Shown here: positions 17,747 to 27,628 of the stretch, in pieces | How positions within the stretch are numbered: the first letter of the stretch is position 1 | Layout of the letters: each line of letters opens with the position of its first letter | Notes under the pieces: model-generated | Seen by the model: the letters and a program-made list of their open reading frames with translations, nothing else | What the model was told of the DNA's origin: nothing | The model's database searches: none | Assembly: GCA_963734685.1 (NCBI GenBank) | Contig: CAVTIC010000002.1 | Coordinates: 62,001-126,000, forward strand | DNA from: JAOUEA01 sp963734685 | GTDB taxonomy: Bacteria > Actinomycetota > UBA4738 > HRBIN12 | Direction: 5' to 3' | DNA: 64,000 nucleotides | Program-made: the position numbers and the translations under genes

Positions 17747-19263
17747 ATGGCATCGACGATCTCCGAGCCACGCATCGAGTTCCTGGAACGGCCGCTCCGC
17801 CTGTACATCGACGGGGCGTTCGTCGAGACGGACGGTTCGCTGGCGACGGTGAACCCGGCGACCGGGAGCAACCCTCGCGGAGGCGCCGCTCGCGACCGAG
17901 CGCGAGGTCGACGCCGCGGTGGCGGCCGCGGCCCGCGCCTTCGATACGTGGCGGTTCGCCCCCGCGACCCAACGAGCCCGGCTCATCTGGACACTCGCCG
18001 ACCTCCTCGAGGCGAACAAGGACGAGTTCGCGACGATCGAGGTCCTCGACAACGGCAAGCCGATGTGGGAAGCGCAGGCGGTCGACATCGCCCTCACGAT
18101 CGAGCTGCTCCGCTACTACGCCGGCTGGACGACGAAGATCGATGGCAAGGTCCTGGCGAACTCGATCCCCGGGATGTTCACGGTGGCGAAGCGAGAGCCT
18201 GTCGGCGTCGTCGCTGCGATCACCCCGTGGAACTTCCCGCTGCTCGAGGTCGGGTACAAGCTCGGTCCGGCGCTCGCTGCGGGCTGCACGATCGTGATCA
18301 AGCCGTCCGAGCTGGCACCGCTTGTCGACCCTCCGCCTCATGGAGCTCGTCGACGAGGCCGGGTTCCCGCCCGGCGTCGTCAACGTCGTGGTCGGAGGAC
18401 CGGACGTCGGCGCCGCACTCGTGCGGCATCCGGGCGTGCAGAAGGTCGCCTTCACGGGCCAGACGGCGACGGGGAAGGAGATCATGCGGACCGCCGTCGA
18501 CGGCCTGAAGCGGGTGAGCCTGGAGCTCGGCGGCAAGAGCCCCAACATCGTGTTCGCGGACGCGAACCTCGACGCTGCCGCGAGCGGAGCCTTCGGGGGC
18601 ATCTTCTTCAACCAGGGACAGGCGTGCGTGGCCGGCTCGCGGCTGTTCGTGGAGGCACCGGTCGCCGACGAGCTCGTCGCCCGCGTGAGCGAGCAGGCAG
18701 GCGCGATCCGGCTCGGATCCGGTCTCGATCCGGACACCCAGATGGGACCGCTGATCTCCTCGGCCCATCGCACGCGCGTGAAAGGGTACGTGGACGTCGG
18801 CGCGCGATCAGGGCGCCGAGATCGTCGTCGGGGGCGAGGACGCGACGGTCGGCGGCCTCGAGGGTGGCTTCTTCCTGCGAGCCCACGGTGATCAACGGTG
18901 TTCGCAACGACATGAAGGTCGCCCAGGACGAGATCTTCGGGCCGGTCCTGTCCGTGATCGCGTGGAAGGACGAGGATGAGTTGCTCTCGCTCGCCAACGG
19001 CGTGGACTACGGGCTCGCGTCCGGCATCTGGACGTCGGACGTCAGCAAGGCGCTCCGCCTCGCAGATCGGCTCGATGCCGGAACGGTGTGGATCAACACG
19101 TACGGGATGTTCGACGTGGCGGTGCCCTTCGGCGGGCAGGAAGCACTCGGGGTTCGGCAAGGAACTCGGTGAGGAGGCGCTCGAGCCGTACCTGCACTCG
19201 AAGTCCGTGTGGGTGGACCTGACGTCGGCAGTGCCCCAGTCGGGGCAAGGCATCTCTCGATAG
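17747..19263 (+). CDS. NAD(P)+-dependent aldehyde dehydrogenase
   Basis: A full-length (about 505 residues) ALDH superfamily member: ITPWNFPLLEVGYKLGPALAAGCT, KPSELAPLS, VAFTGQTATGKEI, the catalytic Glu in LELGGKSPN, the catalytic Cys in FFNQGQACVAGSR, and EIFGPVLSVIAWKDEDE. Frame changes lie near 17875, 18323, 18806, 18886 and 19147. The ATG at 17747 follows AAGGAGGC. It probably acts on the aldehyde formed by the preceding alcohol dehydrogenase. Confidence 0.88.
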
Positions 19264-19276
19264 GGAAGGGGACGGG

Positions 19277-20605
19277 ATGAGCGATCGGATCATCATCAAG
19301 AACGGCACCGTCGTCACGATGAACGACGCCGACGACGTGATCTTCGGCGGGACGGTGGTGATCGAAGGCGACCGCATCACCGACGTGGGCACGGCCGCCG
19401 ACGTCGCGTGCGCGGACCGAGGAGAGCGGGGCGACCGTCATCGACGCGACCGACAAGGCGGTGCTGCCCGGCCTGGTCGACCTCCACTACCACACCGCGC
19501 TCGGCAAGGGCTGGAGCGACCATCTGCCGCTGTGGGAGTACCTCGAGACCTGCTGGTATCCGATCATCCGGGCGCTGAACCCCGAAGAGGCGTACTGGGC
19601 GGCGCTCGCCAGCTACAGCGAGTCGATCAAGTGCGGCGTCACCACGGTCAACGACATGTACCGCCGCCTCGACGGGCTGGCCCGCGCCGCCGAGGAGATC
19701 GGCATCCGTGCGGTGCTGTCGAACGACATCGCCGACGACGAGCACGAACTCGACACGCTCGAGGACAACAAGACCGCGTACGAGCAGTCGAACGGGGCCG
19801 CCGACGGCCGGATCGAGGTCTACATCGGCATCGAGTGGCTCCCGCTCGCGTCGGAGGGGCTCCTGAAAGAAGCACGGGCTGTTGGCCGACGATCTGAACA
19901 CGGGCATCCACATCCACCTGAACGAGTCCCTCACCGAGGTGGAGAACTCGAAGGAACGGTTCGGTCGCCGGCCGACCGAGGTGGCCTACGACTGCGGGAT
20001 CCTGTTCGATCGGTGCATCGCCGCGCACTGCGTGTGGCTCTCCGACACCGAGATCGCTCTGATGCGCGAGACCGGGACGCAGATCTCGCACAACCCGTCG
20101 TCGAACGCGAAGCTCGGGAACGGCATCGCACGCGTGCCCGAGATGCTCGCGGCGGGTCTGAACGTCGGACTCGGGCACGACGCCGCGGAGTGCAACAACA
20201 GTCGCGACCTGTTCGAGGTGATGAAGTTCGCGTCGTTGATGCATCGCGCGAGCCGAGTCGACCCGAGCCTGCAGCAGGCGCCGGACGTCGTCCGGATGGC
20301 CACGCGCAACGGTTCCGCCGCGCTGCGCCACGAGACGGGTGAACTGACCGCCGGCACGAAGGCCGACGTCATCACGGTCGACCTCGGGAACCAGATGTTC
20401 ACGCCACTGTTCCCCGAGTCGAAGGCGCACCTGTACTCCCACCTCGTCTTCGCAGCGAACGGGAGCGCCGTCGAACACCACGATCGTGGACGGGAAGGTG
20501 CTCTATCGCGACCGGGAGTTCACGACGATCGACGAAGGCAAGGTGCTCAACGAGGCGAACGTCGCGTTCCGGCACGTGCTGGACCGGATGGTCGTCCCCT
20601 CCTGA
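19277..20605 (+). CDS. Amidohydrolase, MtaD/TrzA-like deaminase family (copy 1)
   Basis: An ATZ/TRZ-type metal-dependent hydrolase of about 440 residues, reading IIIKNGTVVTMND, LPGLVDLHYHTALGKGW (His-x-His metal ligands), GIHIHLNESLTE, IAAHCVWLSD, ISHNPSSNAKLGNGIA and LGHDAAECNN (the metal Asp). Family members deaminate methylthioadenosine, adenosine, guanine or triazines. LGHDAAECNN departs from the common LGTDGAASNN. Frame changes lie near 19418, 19885 and 20473. It follows the aldehyde dehydrogenase by 13 bases. Removal of an amino group from a pyrimidine-like ring is a reasonable inference. Confidence 0.85.
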
Positions 20606-20618
20606 GGGGAGCGCGGAC

Positions 20619-22199
20619 ATGACGCTCGCGCCCGCCCGGGGACGCACGCTCGTCCTCGGGGACCCGATCGTCTCGCTCGGGGATCAGACCCTCATCCCGG
20701 ACGGGGCGTTGATCGTCGAGGGCCCGGCGATCGTGGCGGCGGGACCGCGCGACGGACCTCGAGGCACTCGGTCCGTTCGACCGCGTCCTCGGCTCGACCG
20801 GACACTTCGTGATGCCCGGTTTCGTGAACTGCCACTACCACTCCGAGCTCGCGATCGGGCCCGGTCTGTATCAGTTCATCTTCGAGCGCGCCAACGTCTT
20901 CATCCAGGCGGCCATCGGCGATGTGGAAGTGGAGGACCTGTACGTCGGGGTGCTCTGGGGGCTCGTCAACGCCCTGAAGGGCGGGCAGACCGCGACGGTC
21001 GACATGTACTACGGCCGTCCCGGCATGCCCGACTTCGGGTGCCCTCCGGCGCTCGACGCCTACGAGGACATCGGGATGCGCACGGCGTTCGGACTGGTGA
21101 GTCGCGACGAGAACATCTACGTGCACGAGCCGAACGAGCGGTTCCTGGAACGGTTGCCGGCCGACCTCGCAGACGAGGTCCGTCGATCGCCGATGGGCTA
21201 CGCGTGGCCGGTCGACGACGTGATGGCGTCGTTCGAGCGTCTGCACGCCGCGTGGCACGGACGCGACGACCGGTTCCGCATCGTGACCGCGCCCGACTGG
21301 ACACCTGCGTGTTCCGACGAACTGTACCGGCGGTGCCGGGCTGCGGCGGACGAGCACGGCACGGGGATGATCACCCACGCGCTCGAGACGCGTTCGGAGA
21401 TGTTCTTCAACCTCGAGCGGTACGGGAAGCCCGGCGTTGCAGCGTCTCGCCGACATCGACGTCCTCACGGAGGAGACCGTGCTCGAGCACTTCGTGTGGG
21501 TGACGGACGAGGAGCTGCGGATCTTCGCGGATTCGGGAGCGGTTGCGTCGAACGACCCCGGCTCGAACCTGCGGCTCTCGAGCGGCATCTGCCGCGTGCG
21601 CGACATCATGGACACCGGGCGGCAGGATCGCGTTCGGCACCGATGGCATCTCGTTCTCCGACCGCGAGGACTTCTTCCAGGAGCTGCGGCTCGCCTGCTA
21701 CCTCCAGCGGATGCCGCATACGTTCGAGCGACAGCGGCTGGACAGCGAGGCGGTGCTCCGGGCTGCTGCCGTCAACGGAGCTCGCGCTCTCGGGATGGAG
21801 GATCGGCTCGGATCGCTCGAGGCGGGGCGGCTGGCCGACCTCCTCGTCGTGGAGAAGGATCGGATCCTGTTCCCACCCGGCCGGTACGACTCCGAGCCGT
21901 TCCTCGACGTGGTGCTCGACCGGGCGGAGGCTGCCGACATCGACGCCGTCATGGTGCACGGGCGGGTCCTGGTGGAGGGTGGCCGAGTGACGGTCGTGGA
22001 TGAGGACGCCGTGAAGGAGCGCTTCGCCGCGGCGGTGCACGACCGCATCTACCGCTTCCCGGATCACGTGCAGAGGTGGGCGGAGCTCGGACGGCTCGTG
22101 GAGCCTCACGTGATCGACTTCTACCAGCGCTGGTACGACACACCGGTGGAGCCCGCGTCCGTCTACAACGCGAAGCAGGCTCCGGAGGGAACGCCGTGA
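20619..22199 (+). CDS. Amidohydrolase, MtaD/TrzA-like family (copy 2)
   Basis: A paralogous amidohydrolase, about 525 residues. PGFVNCHYHSELAIG carries the His-x-His; MITHALETRSE, LEHFVWVTDEE and IAFGTDGISFSDRED supply the remaining metal ligands. A C-terminal extension after the barrel ends in FPDHVQRWAELGRLVEPHVIDFYQRWY, which copy 1 lacks. Frame changes lie near 20755, 21434 and 21625. It starts 13 bases after copy 1 and its TGA overlaps the next gene (GTGA). Two such enzymes in a row suggest two successive ring or amidine hydrolyses. Confidence 0.83.
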
Positions 22200-23205
22200 T
22201 CATCGACGCCCACAGCCACATCCTCAGCCTCGCCGAGGATCCGGAGTTCACGATCGAGTACGGGCGCGAAGGGTCGCTGTGCATCTACCGCAGCATGGGC
22301 CTCCTTCCGTCCCACCGGATGCCGACCGAGGAGGAGTGGGAGGCGAGCGGCTTCACCCGCAAGGGCTGGCCGGTGATCGGCCCCCAGGAGTCGCTGCGCG
22401 ATCATCCCGGCTTCGACAAGGTCGTCGTCCTGGGCATCTCGCCCCAATGGCTCGACGGCACGCTGATCGGGACCGTGGACACGACCGGCGTCCTCGGGGT
22501 CGACGGGCCGATGCATCCCGACCTGTGCAACGACTACATCGCAGCGGTCGTGCGCGCCGAGCCCGATCGGTTCATCGGGTTCGCGTCGGTGAACCCGCTC
22601 TACCGGGGACCCGACGCGGCGGTCGCGGAGCTCGAGCGAGCCGTCGTCGACCTGGGGCTCTCGGGCGTGAAGCTCTACCCGATGTACCAGCACTGGGCGG
22701 CCGAACGATCGCGACGTCGCGTTCCCGGTCTACGCGAAGGCCCAGGAGTTGGGGATCCCGGTCATGATCCACCAGGCAGGCTCGACCCGGATCGACGCGA
22801 AGCTCGAGCTCGGCCGACCCGCACTCCTCGACGACGTGGGTCGCGTGTTCCGCGACCTGCGCGTGATCGTCGCCCACTGCGGGCTCCCCTGGGTCGACGA
22901 GGCGTTGTTCCTGCTCACGAAGCACCCCAATTTCTACGCGGAGCTCTCGTACCTGATCGCCAGCGTGACCCGCAGGGATCTCTTCCTGCTCTTGTCCCGT
23001 TGCGAGCCGATGTTCGTCCCGCTCGAGAAGCTCTTCTTCGGCACCGACTACCCGGGCTTCCTGTACGACCCGGTCAAGCTGATGGAGAAGCTGGCCACCG
23101 TGAACGACGAAGCCGATGCCTGCGCGTTGCCGGCGATCCCGCAGACCGAAGATCGACGGCGTTCTCGGCGACAACTTCGCTCGACTGCTCGGGTTGCTCG
23201 ACTGA
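22196..23205 (+). CDS. Amidohydrolase_2 (TIM-barrel decarboxylase/lactonase) family protein
   Basis: From GTG 22196 behind GGAGGG the protein reads IIDAHSHIL (metal His-x-His), DRFIGFASVNPLYRGPDAAVAELERA, GLSGVKLYPMYQHW, VMIHQAG, VIVAHCGLPWVDEAL and FFGTDYPGF (the metal Asp). It belongs to PF04909, which includes ACMSD-type decarboxylases and lactonases of aromatic and heterocycle catabolism. Frame changes lie near 22707 and 23147. It is the last gene of the operon. Decarboxylation or hydrolysis of a late intermediate is inferred. Confidence 0.83.
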
Positions 23206-23244
23206 CCCTGCGCACCCGGCTCGGCCATCCGTGAGCGAGCGTGC

Positions 23245-24318
23245 TCAGCTCGCGATCGCCATACCTGCCACGGCGTCGATGTCGTACTTCGTCGCGTTCC
23301 CCATGACCGCGATCCCCACCCCGCGCGACGGGTAGATGCGGATCATGTTGAAGAACCCGGCACCACCCCCGAGGTGCTCGACGAAGGCCGGGTCGGCGTT
23401 GCGCTGACGTGCCGGGCGGAACCAGCCGAGCCCGAGGTCGAACCGGCGCCCGGAGGTCGTGATCTCGCGCATCCGCGCAGTGGATCCGGCCTCGAGGACC
23501 CGCACGCCGTCGAGTTCGCCATCCCGCAGGTGCATCCTCAGGAAGCGCGCCGCGTCGTCGAGCGAGCCAACCAGTCCTCCGTAGGGAGCGCCGTCCAACA
23601 AGAACCGTTCGAGCGAGACCCACCGCCCCGCCGGCTCACCGATGACCCATCGGGGGAGGAGCAGGCGCATCGGACCCCGACGCGGGTGGTAGCCCACGGC
23701 AGCTCGGGCGTCCATCTCCGCCGAATACACGAAGCCGGTCCGACGCATCCCGAGTGGGTCGAGGATCTCGTCGCGAACGACCTCGACGAACGGCTTCCCG
23801 GCGACCGACGCGATGGCCGCTCCGAGCACGAGCGTGCCGAGGTTCGAGTAGCTCGACCGTGTGCCTGGGTCGAACCGCAGCTTGTCGTGCGCGGCGAGCA
23901 GGGCCTCGAGGAACGCGTCAGGGTCGGGCGCCTCTCGGTCGGCGGCATGCACCCACCGCACCGGGATCGGGTTGGCGAGGCCCGCGCTGTGCGCGAGCAG
24001 ATGCCGCGGCGTCACCCGTCCTGCTCGCGACGAGGGGCGCATCGTCCCGAAGGCAGGCACGTAACCGAGGACGGGGGCATCAAGGTCGATCGCCTTCCGC
24101 TCGGCCAACCGCATCGCGGTCGTCGCTGTCACGATCTTCGTCATCGAGAACCACGGGCATACCATCTGCGGCGAGGCCGCGGTGCGGTTCGCGATGTCGG
24201 CGAACCCGACCCCCACGGAGCCTCGGACCCCTTCCGGCCCCACCACCACGACCGCGAGCCCAGGAACGTCGTCAGGCACGACCGACTGGAGGCGTTGACC
24301 GAGCCGGTCCCCACTCAT
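23245..24318 (-). CDS. Beta-lactamase-fold serine hydrolase
   Basis: An unbroken class C beta-lactamase/DD-peptidase-like protein of 357 residues with the three family motifs: SMTK (SxxK nucleophile, from WFSMTKIVTATTAM), YSN (YxN, in SSYSNLGTLVLG) and HLGGGAGF (the HxG/KTG equivalent). Such proteins act as esterases, peptidases or amidases rather than antibiotic-resistance enzymes in most actinobacteria. There is no obvious signal peptide from ATG 24318. It is transcribed toward the end of the catabolic operon and is probably independent of it. Confidence 0.85.
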   Translation of the reverse strand: MSGDRLGQRLQSVVPDDVPGLAVVVVGPEGVRGSVGVGFADIANRTAASPQMVCPWFSMTKIVTATTAMRLAERKAIDLDAPVLGYVPAFGTMRPSSRAGRVTPRHLLAHSAGLANPIPVRWVHAADREAPDPDAFLEALLAAHDKLRFDPGTRSSYSNLGTLVLGAAIASVAGKPFVEVVRDEILDPLGMRRTGFVYSAEMDARAAVGYHPRRGPMRLLLPRWVIGEPAGRWVSLERFLLDGAPYGGLVGSLDDAARFLRMHLRDGELDGVRVLEAGSTARMREITTSGRRFDLGLGWFRPARQRNADPAFVEHLGGGAGFFNMIRIYPSRGVGIAVMGNATKYDIDAVAGMAIAS

Positions 24319-24441
24319 CACACCTACCCTAGCCTCAGACCCTGTTCGCGCCCCACGGATGACCCTCACGGGATCGTCGATCGTCAACTCGGTTGACAGC
24401 CGTGCGACCCCTGGCCGATGGTGGTTCGTGGTCCTCGGCCG

Positions 24442-25541
24442 ATGCGGGTGCAGCTGACCACGGGGGTGGATCGCGATCGAACCGTTCACGTGCGACCTCC
24501 TGCCCAGCCGTGTGGTGTTCGGCGCCGGTTCGCTCGGCCGGCTTCGGGACGAGGTCGACGCCCTCGGATGCGACCGCGTGCTGCTGATCGCCGGCGGTTC
24601 CACTGCGTCGATCGGTGCACGTGCAGGGTCGATCCTGGGCGACCTCGTCGTCGGCACCCACGCGGAGGTGCGCCAGCACGTGCCGGAAGGTCTGGCGGCT
24701 GCGGCCGTCGAGGCCGCGCGTGGAGCGCGGGCCGACGGCGTCGTCACCGTCGGCGGGGGCTCGACGATCGGGCTCGGCAAGGTCGTGGCGGTGAACACCG
24801 AGGCGCCGCTGCTCGCGGTCCCCACCACGTACTCGGGTTCGGAGATGACGCCCGTCTACGGGATCACGGGTGAGCGGAAGGTCACGCGACGCGACGTCCG
24901 CGCGATGCCGAGGACGGTGATCTACGACGCGGAGCTGACGACCGGGCTCCCTCCCCGCGTCACGGCGACGAGCGGTCTGAACGCGCTCGCGCAGTGCATG
25001 GAGGCGATCGTCGGTCCCGGCGCGACGCCGGTCTCGGCACTCGCCGCCTGCGAGGCCTCGTCGATCCTCCCCGATGCGCTCCGCGCGTGCATCCGGGACG
25101 GCACCGACCTGGAGGCGCGATCCCGGGCGCAGTACGGCGGCTTCATGGCCGGCCGCTCCATCGGGCTCGCGCGCGTCGGCCTGCAGCACGAGCTGGCTCA
25201 CATCCTCGGCGGCCGGTTCGGGCTGGTGCACGCGGACGTCCATGCCGTGCTGCTGCCCTACGTGGCCGAGCTTCCACGAACGGGACGAGCCCGTGCCCAC
25301 ATCGCGGTTCGCCCGGGCGTTGAGCGGGGGCGCCGACGTGCCGGCGGCCCAGACCCTGCACCGCCTCGCGGTCGACACCGGCGCACCGCGCTCGCTGGCC
25401 GAGCTCGGCATGCCGCACGAGGGCATCGACGTGGCGGTGGGGGACGTCGGCGACGCGCGCGATCCGGTCGCGATCCGGGCTCTGCTGGAAGAAGCGTTCG
25501 AACCTATGATGCGGGGATCCGCGGAAGGAGGAGCGTCATGA
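24442..25541 (+). CDS. Iron-containing alcohol dehydrogenase, maleylacetate reductase-like
   Basis: The protein reads LLPSRVVFGAGSLGRLRDEV, DGVVTVGGGSTIGLGKVVAV, LAVPTTYSGSEMTPVYGIT, and GLQHELAHILGGRFGLVHADVHAVLLPY. The last segment supplies the His ligands and is characteristic of maleylacetate reductases, which reduce maleylacetate to 3-oxoadipate in aromatic and resorcinol breakdown. The likely start is ATG 24442 (MRVQLTTG), reached by removing one G from a GGGGG run near 24460; another shift lies near 25270. Its end overlaps the next start (ATGA), and it leads a three-gene set. Confidence 0.83.
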
Positions 25542-26356
25542 GTGGGTGGAACGGCATGACGTACGACGCGAAGGACAACATGCTCCGCGTCGTCCGCGAG
25601 CAGGCCGACGGCATGTTCGCGATGGCCGAACCCTCGGACGTCTGGGAGACGCAGACGGCCTCGGAGGAGTGGCAGGTGCGCGACATCCTCGGGCACCTCG
25701 TGGACGTCACCGAGAGCTACTTCACGGCCTTCGACACCGCACGAGGCGGCGGAGAGGCAGGCGATGCCTACGGCGTCACGGGTATGGCCGCCCGCGCGAA
25801 CGATCAAGCGCAGGCGTTCCGGAGCGTGCCGCAGCAGGAGCTGCTCGAGCGCCTCCGCACCGACTTCGCGAAGATGATGGGGATCTTCGAGGGGCTGACC
25901 GAGGACGACTGGTCCAACCTGATCGTGCCCCACTTCTACATGGGGCCGTTACCGGCGTTCTTCTACCCGGCGTTCCAGCTGATGGACTACGGCGTGCACT
26001 CGTGGGACATCCGGCAGGGGTTCGGTCGCGCGCACGGCCTCGACGGCGAGACTGCCGACCTCCTCGTGCCGTTCATGTTCGTGCTCTGGCAGTCGACGGC
26101 GCGGACCCAGGACTTCGCGGACGCGTTCCAGGTCGGGATCCGGATCACGTCCGGCGCCAACGCGGGAGACACCGTGCTCTCGGTCTCGCCCGACGGGGTG
26201 GGTGCCGAGGCGGGGAACCTCGACGGGCTGCCGATCGTGTTCGAATTCGACCCGTCGAGCTTCGTCCTCACGGTGTTCGGTCGCGTGAACGCCGGCACCT
26301 ACCGCGGGGACCCTGCGCTCGCCGACCGGTTCCTGAACCTGTTCTTCCGCATCTGA
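25538..26356 (+). CDS. DinB/mycothiol-dependent maleylpyruvate isomerase-like protein
   Basis: An unbroken 272-residue protein of the DinB-like four-helix family (TIGR03083-type). It has WQVRDILGHLVDVTESYFTAFD, which carries the metal His of the helix bundle, and LMDYGVHSWDIRQGFGR, which carries the second His pair. A separate C-terminal domain begins near FQVGIRITSGANAGDT. Members include mycothiol-dependent maleylpyruvate isomerase of the gentisate pathway, but many are uncharacterised. The ATG follows GGAAGGAGGAG, and the gene is translationally coupled to the maleylacetate reductase-like gene. That neighbour favours an aromatic lower-pathway role. Confidence 0.78.
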   Translation: MSGWNGMTYDAKDNMLRVVREQADGMFAMAEPSDVWETQTASEEWQVRDILGHLVDVTESYFTAFDTARGGGEAGDAYGVTGMAARANDQAQAFRSVPQQELLERLRTDFAKMMGIFEGLTEDDWSNLIVPHFYMGPLPAFFYPAFQLMDYGVHSWDIRQGFGRAHGLDGETADLLVPFMFVLWQSTARTQDFADAFQVGIRITSGANAGDTVLSVSPDGVGAEAGNLDGLPIVFEFDPSSFVLTVFGRVNAGTYRGDPALADRFLNLFFRI

Positions 26357-26400
26357 CGCAACGTCATCGCGTCGGGCACGGCGCTGGGAAGGGAGATCCG

Positions 26401-26904
26401 ATGAGCGACACGAACATCGACCTCGCGGCGATCGACGCGGAGCGCCGGCGGATCCGCGACACATACCTCATGCCGGAGGGCGAGCGTCCCGCCTCGTCCG
26501 TGCGCGGGATCCACCACACGGCGGTGCTCTGCTCCGACGTGGAGCGGACGATCCGCTTCTACCAGGACGTGCTGGAGTTCCCGCTCACGGACATCTTCGA
26601 GAACCGCGACTACAAGGGCTCCAACCACTTCTTCTTCGACCTGGGGAACGGGAACCTGCTGGCGTTCTTCGACTTCCCCGGGCTCGGTCTGGGGCCGTAC
26701 GGCGAGGTGCTCGGCGGGTTGCACCACATCGCGATCTCGGTGGAGCCCGACACGTGGGAGCGGCTGAAGGGCAAGCTCGACTCGGCGGGGATCCCGTACC
26801 TGCACGAGAGCGGGACGTCGATCTACTTCAGCGATCCCGACGGGACGCGGCTGGAGCTCATCTCCGATCCGCTCGGGGAGATGTACGGGACGAAGGTGCT
26901 CTGA
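26401..26904 (+). CDS. VOC-family (glyoxalase/extradiol dioxygenase-fold) protein
   Basis: An unbroken 167-residue protein reading GIHHTAVLCSDVERTIRFYQDVLEFPL, GNGNLLAFFDFPG, GLHHIAISVEPDTWERLKGKLDSAGI and YFSDPDGTRLELISDP. The metal-ligand His and Glu of the VOC fold are visible (HHTAV, LHHIA, LELI). It could be a lyase, an isomerase or a small extradiol-type dioxygenase. It sits 44 bases after the DinB-like gene with a GGGAAGGGAG ribosome site, so it is probably the last gene of the set. Confidence 0.82.
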   Translation: MSDTNIDLAAIDAERRRIRDTYLMPEGERPASSVRGIHHTAVLCSDVERTIRFYQDVLEFPLTDIFENRDYKGSNHFFFDLGNGNLLAFFDFPGLGLGPYGEVLGGLHHIAISVEPDTWERLKGKLDSAGIPYLHESGTSIYFSDPDGTRLELISDPLGEMYGTKVL

Positions 26905-26954
26905 GCTACCAGCCTCGCGCGCGCGGGGCCACTGCCGGGATCAGCGCCCGCTGG

Positions 26955-27483
26955 TCAGTTGCCGGCCTCGGCGGCCTTGAGCTCTCTCGCCAGCTCGTCG
27001 GTGTTCGCGTCGATCTCCTCGGAGATGTGCCTGTTCTCCGCCTTGATGCTGGCGGCGACATGGTCGGCCATGTTCGTGGCATAGACGGCGATCAGTCCGG
27101 CCTGACCCGCGTTCAGGGTCTCACCGAGCTTCTTGAGATCGCTGTCGCTCATGCCGCCCTTGACGTGCCCGGCCACCGCACCGATCGTGGCGCCGGCGGC
27201 GGCTCCGCCGGCAAGGCCGACGAGCGCGATCCCCGGCATCAGGATGCTGGCCGCACCGATGGCGAGGCCCCAGCCCATGCCGACCGCTGCGCCATGTCGT
27301 GTCGGCTGCTCATGCTTCTTCACGACGCGGACCTTGCCGCTCTCGTCGCGATCGATCACAGCCGCATCGAAGTCGTGCGACGCCTTCACGTCGTAGTACA
27401 AGGCCTTGATCGCCTCGTAATCGACCTCCGCATCGGCCACGCTGTCATATGCGGCCGCGAGTGTCGGTGTCCTTCTCGCTCAT
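26955..27483 (-). CDS. DUF1269-like membrane protein
   Basis: The protein has a hydrophilic N-terminal part (ALYYDVKASHDFDAAVIDRDESGKVRVVKKHEQPTRHG), then a Gly/Ala-rich hydrophobic stretch that can cross the membrane twice (GWGLAIGAASILMPGIALVG; GGAAAGATIGAVAGHVKGGM), and an amphipathic tail. This is the DUF1269 pattern. The best start is ATG 27483, right after AAGGGGGAAGGC; one extra base near 27452 separates it from the rest. The function is unknown; the family is common in actinobacteria and often stress-associated. Confidence 0.75.
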
Positions 27484-27628
27484 GCCTTCCCCCTTCGACT
27501 CGCCGGTGCCGGTTCCGGACAGACCCACTCAGCACCCACCTCTTCGTTCCAGTCAACTCGCCGCCTCAGCTCGCCCGGTCGACTCGGACTCATGCTGAGG
27601 GCCCAGGGTCCTGAGAGCAGGGGGTCGA

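Noticed and set aside
7307..23205. Programmed ribosomal frameshifting as an explanation for the many frame changes
   Set aside because: The sites share no slippery heptamer or downstream structure that I can see, occur several times per gene, and include both insertions and deletions; errors or decay are simpler.
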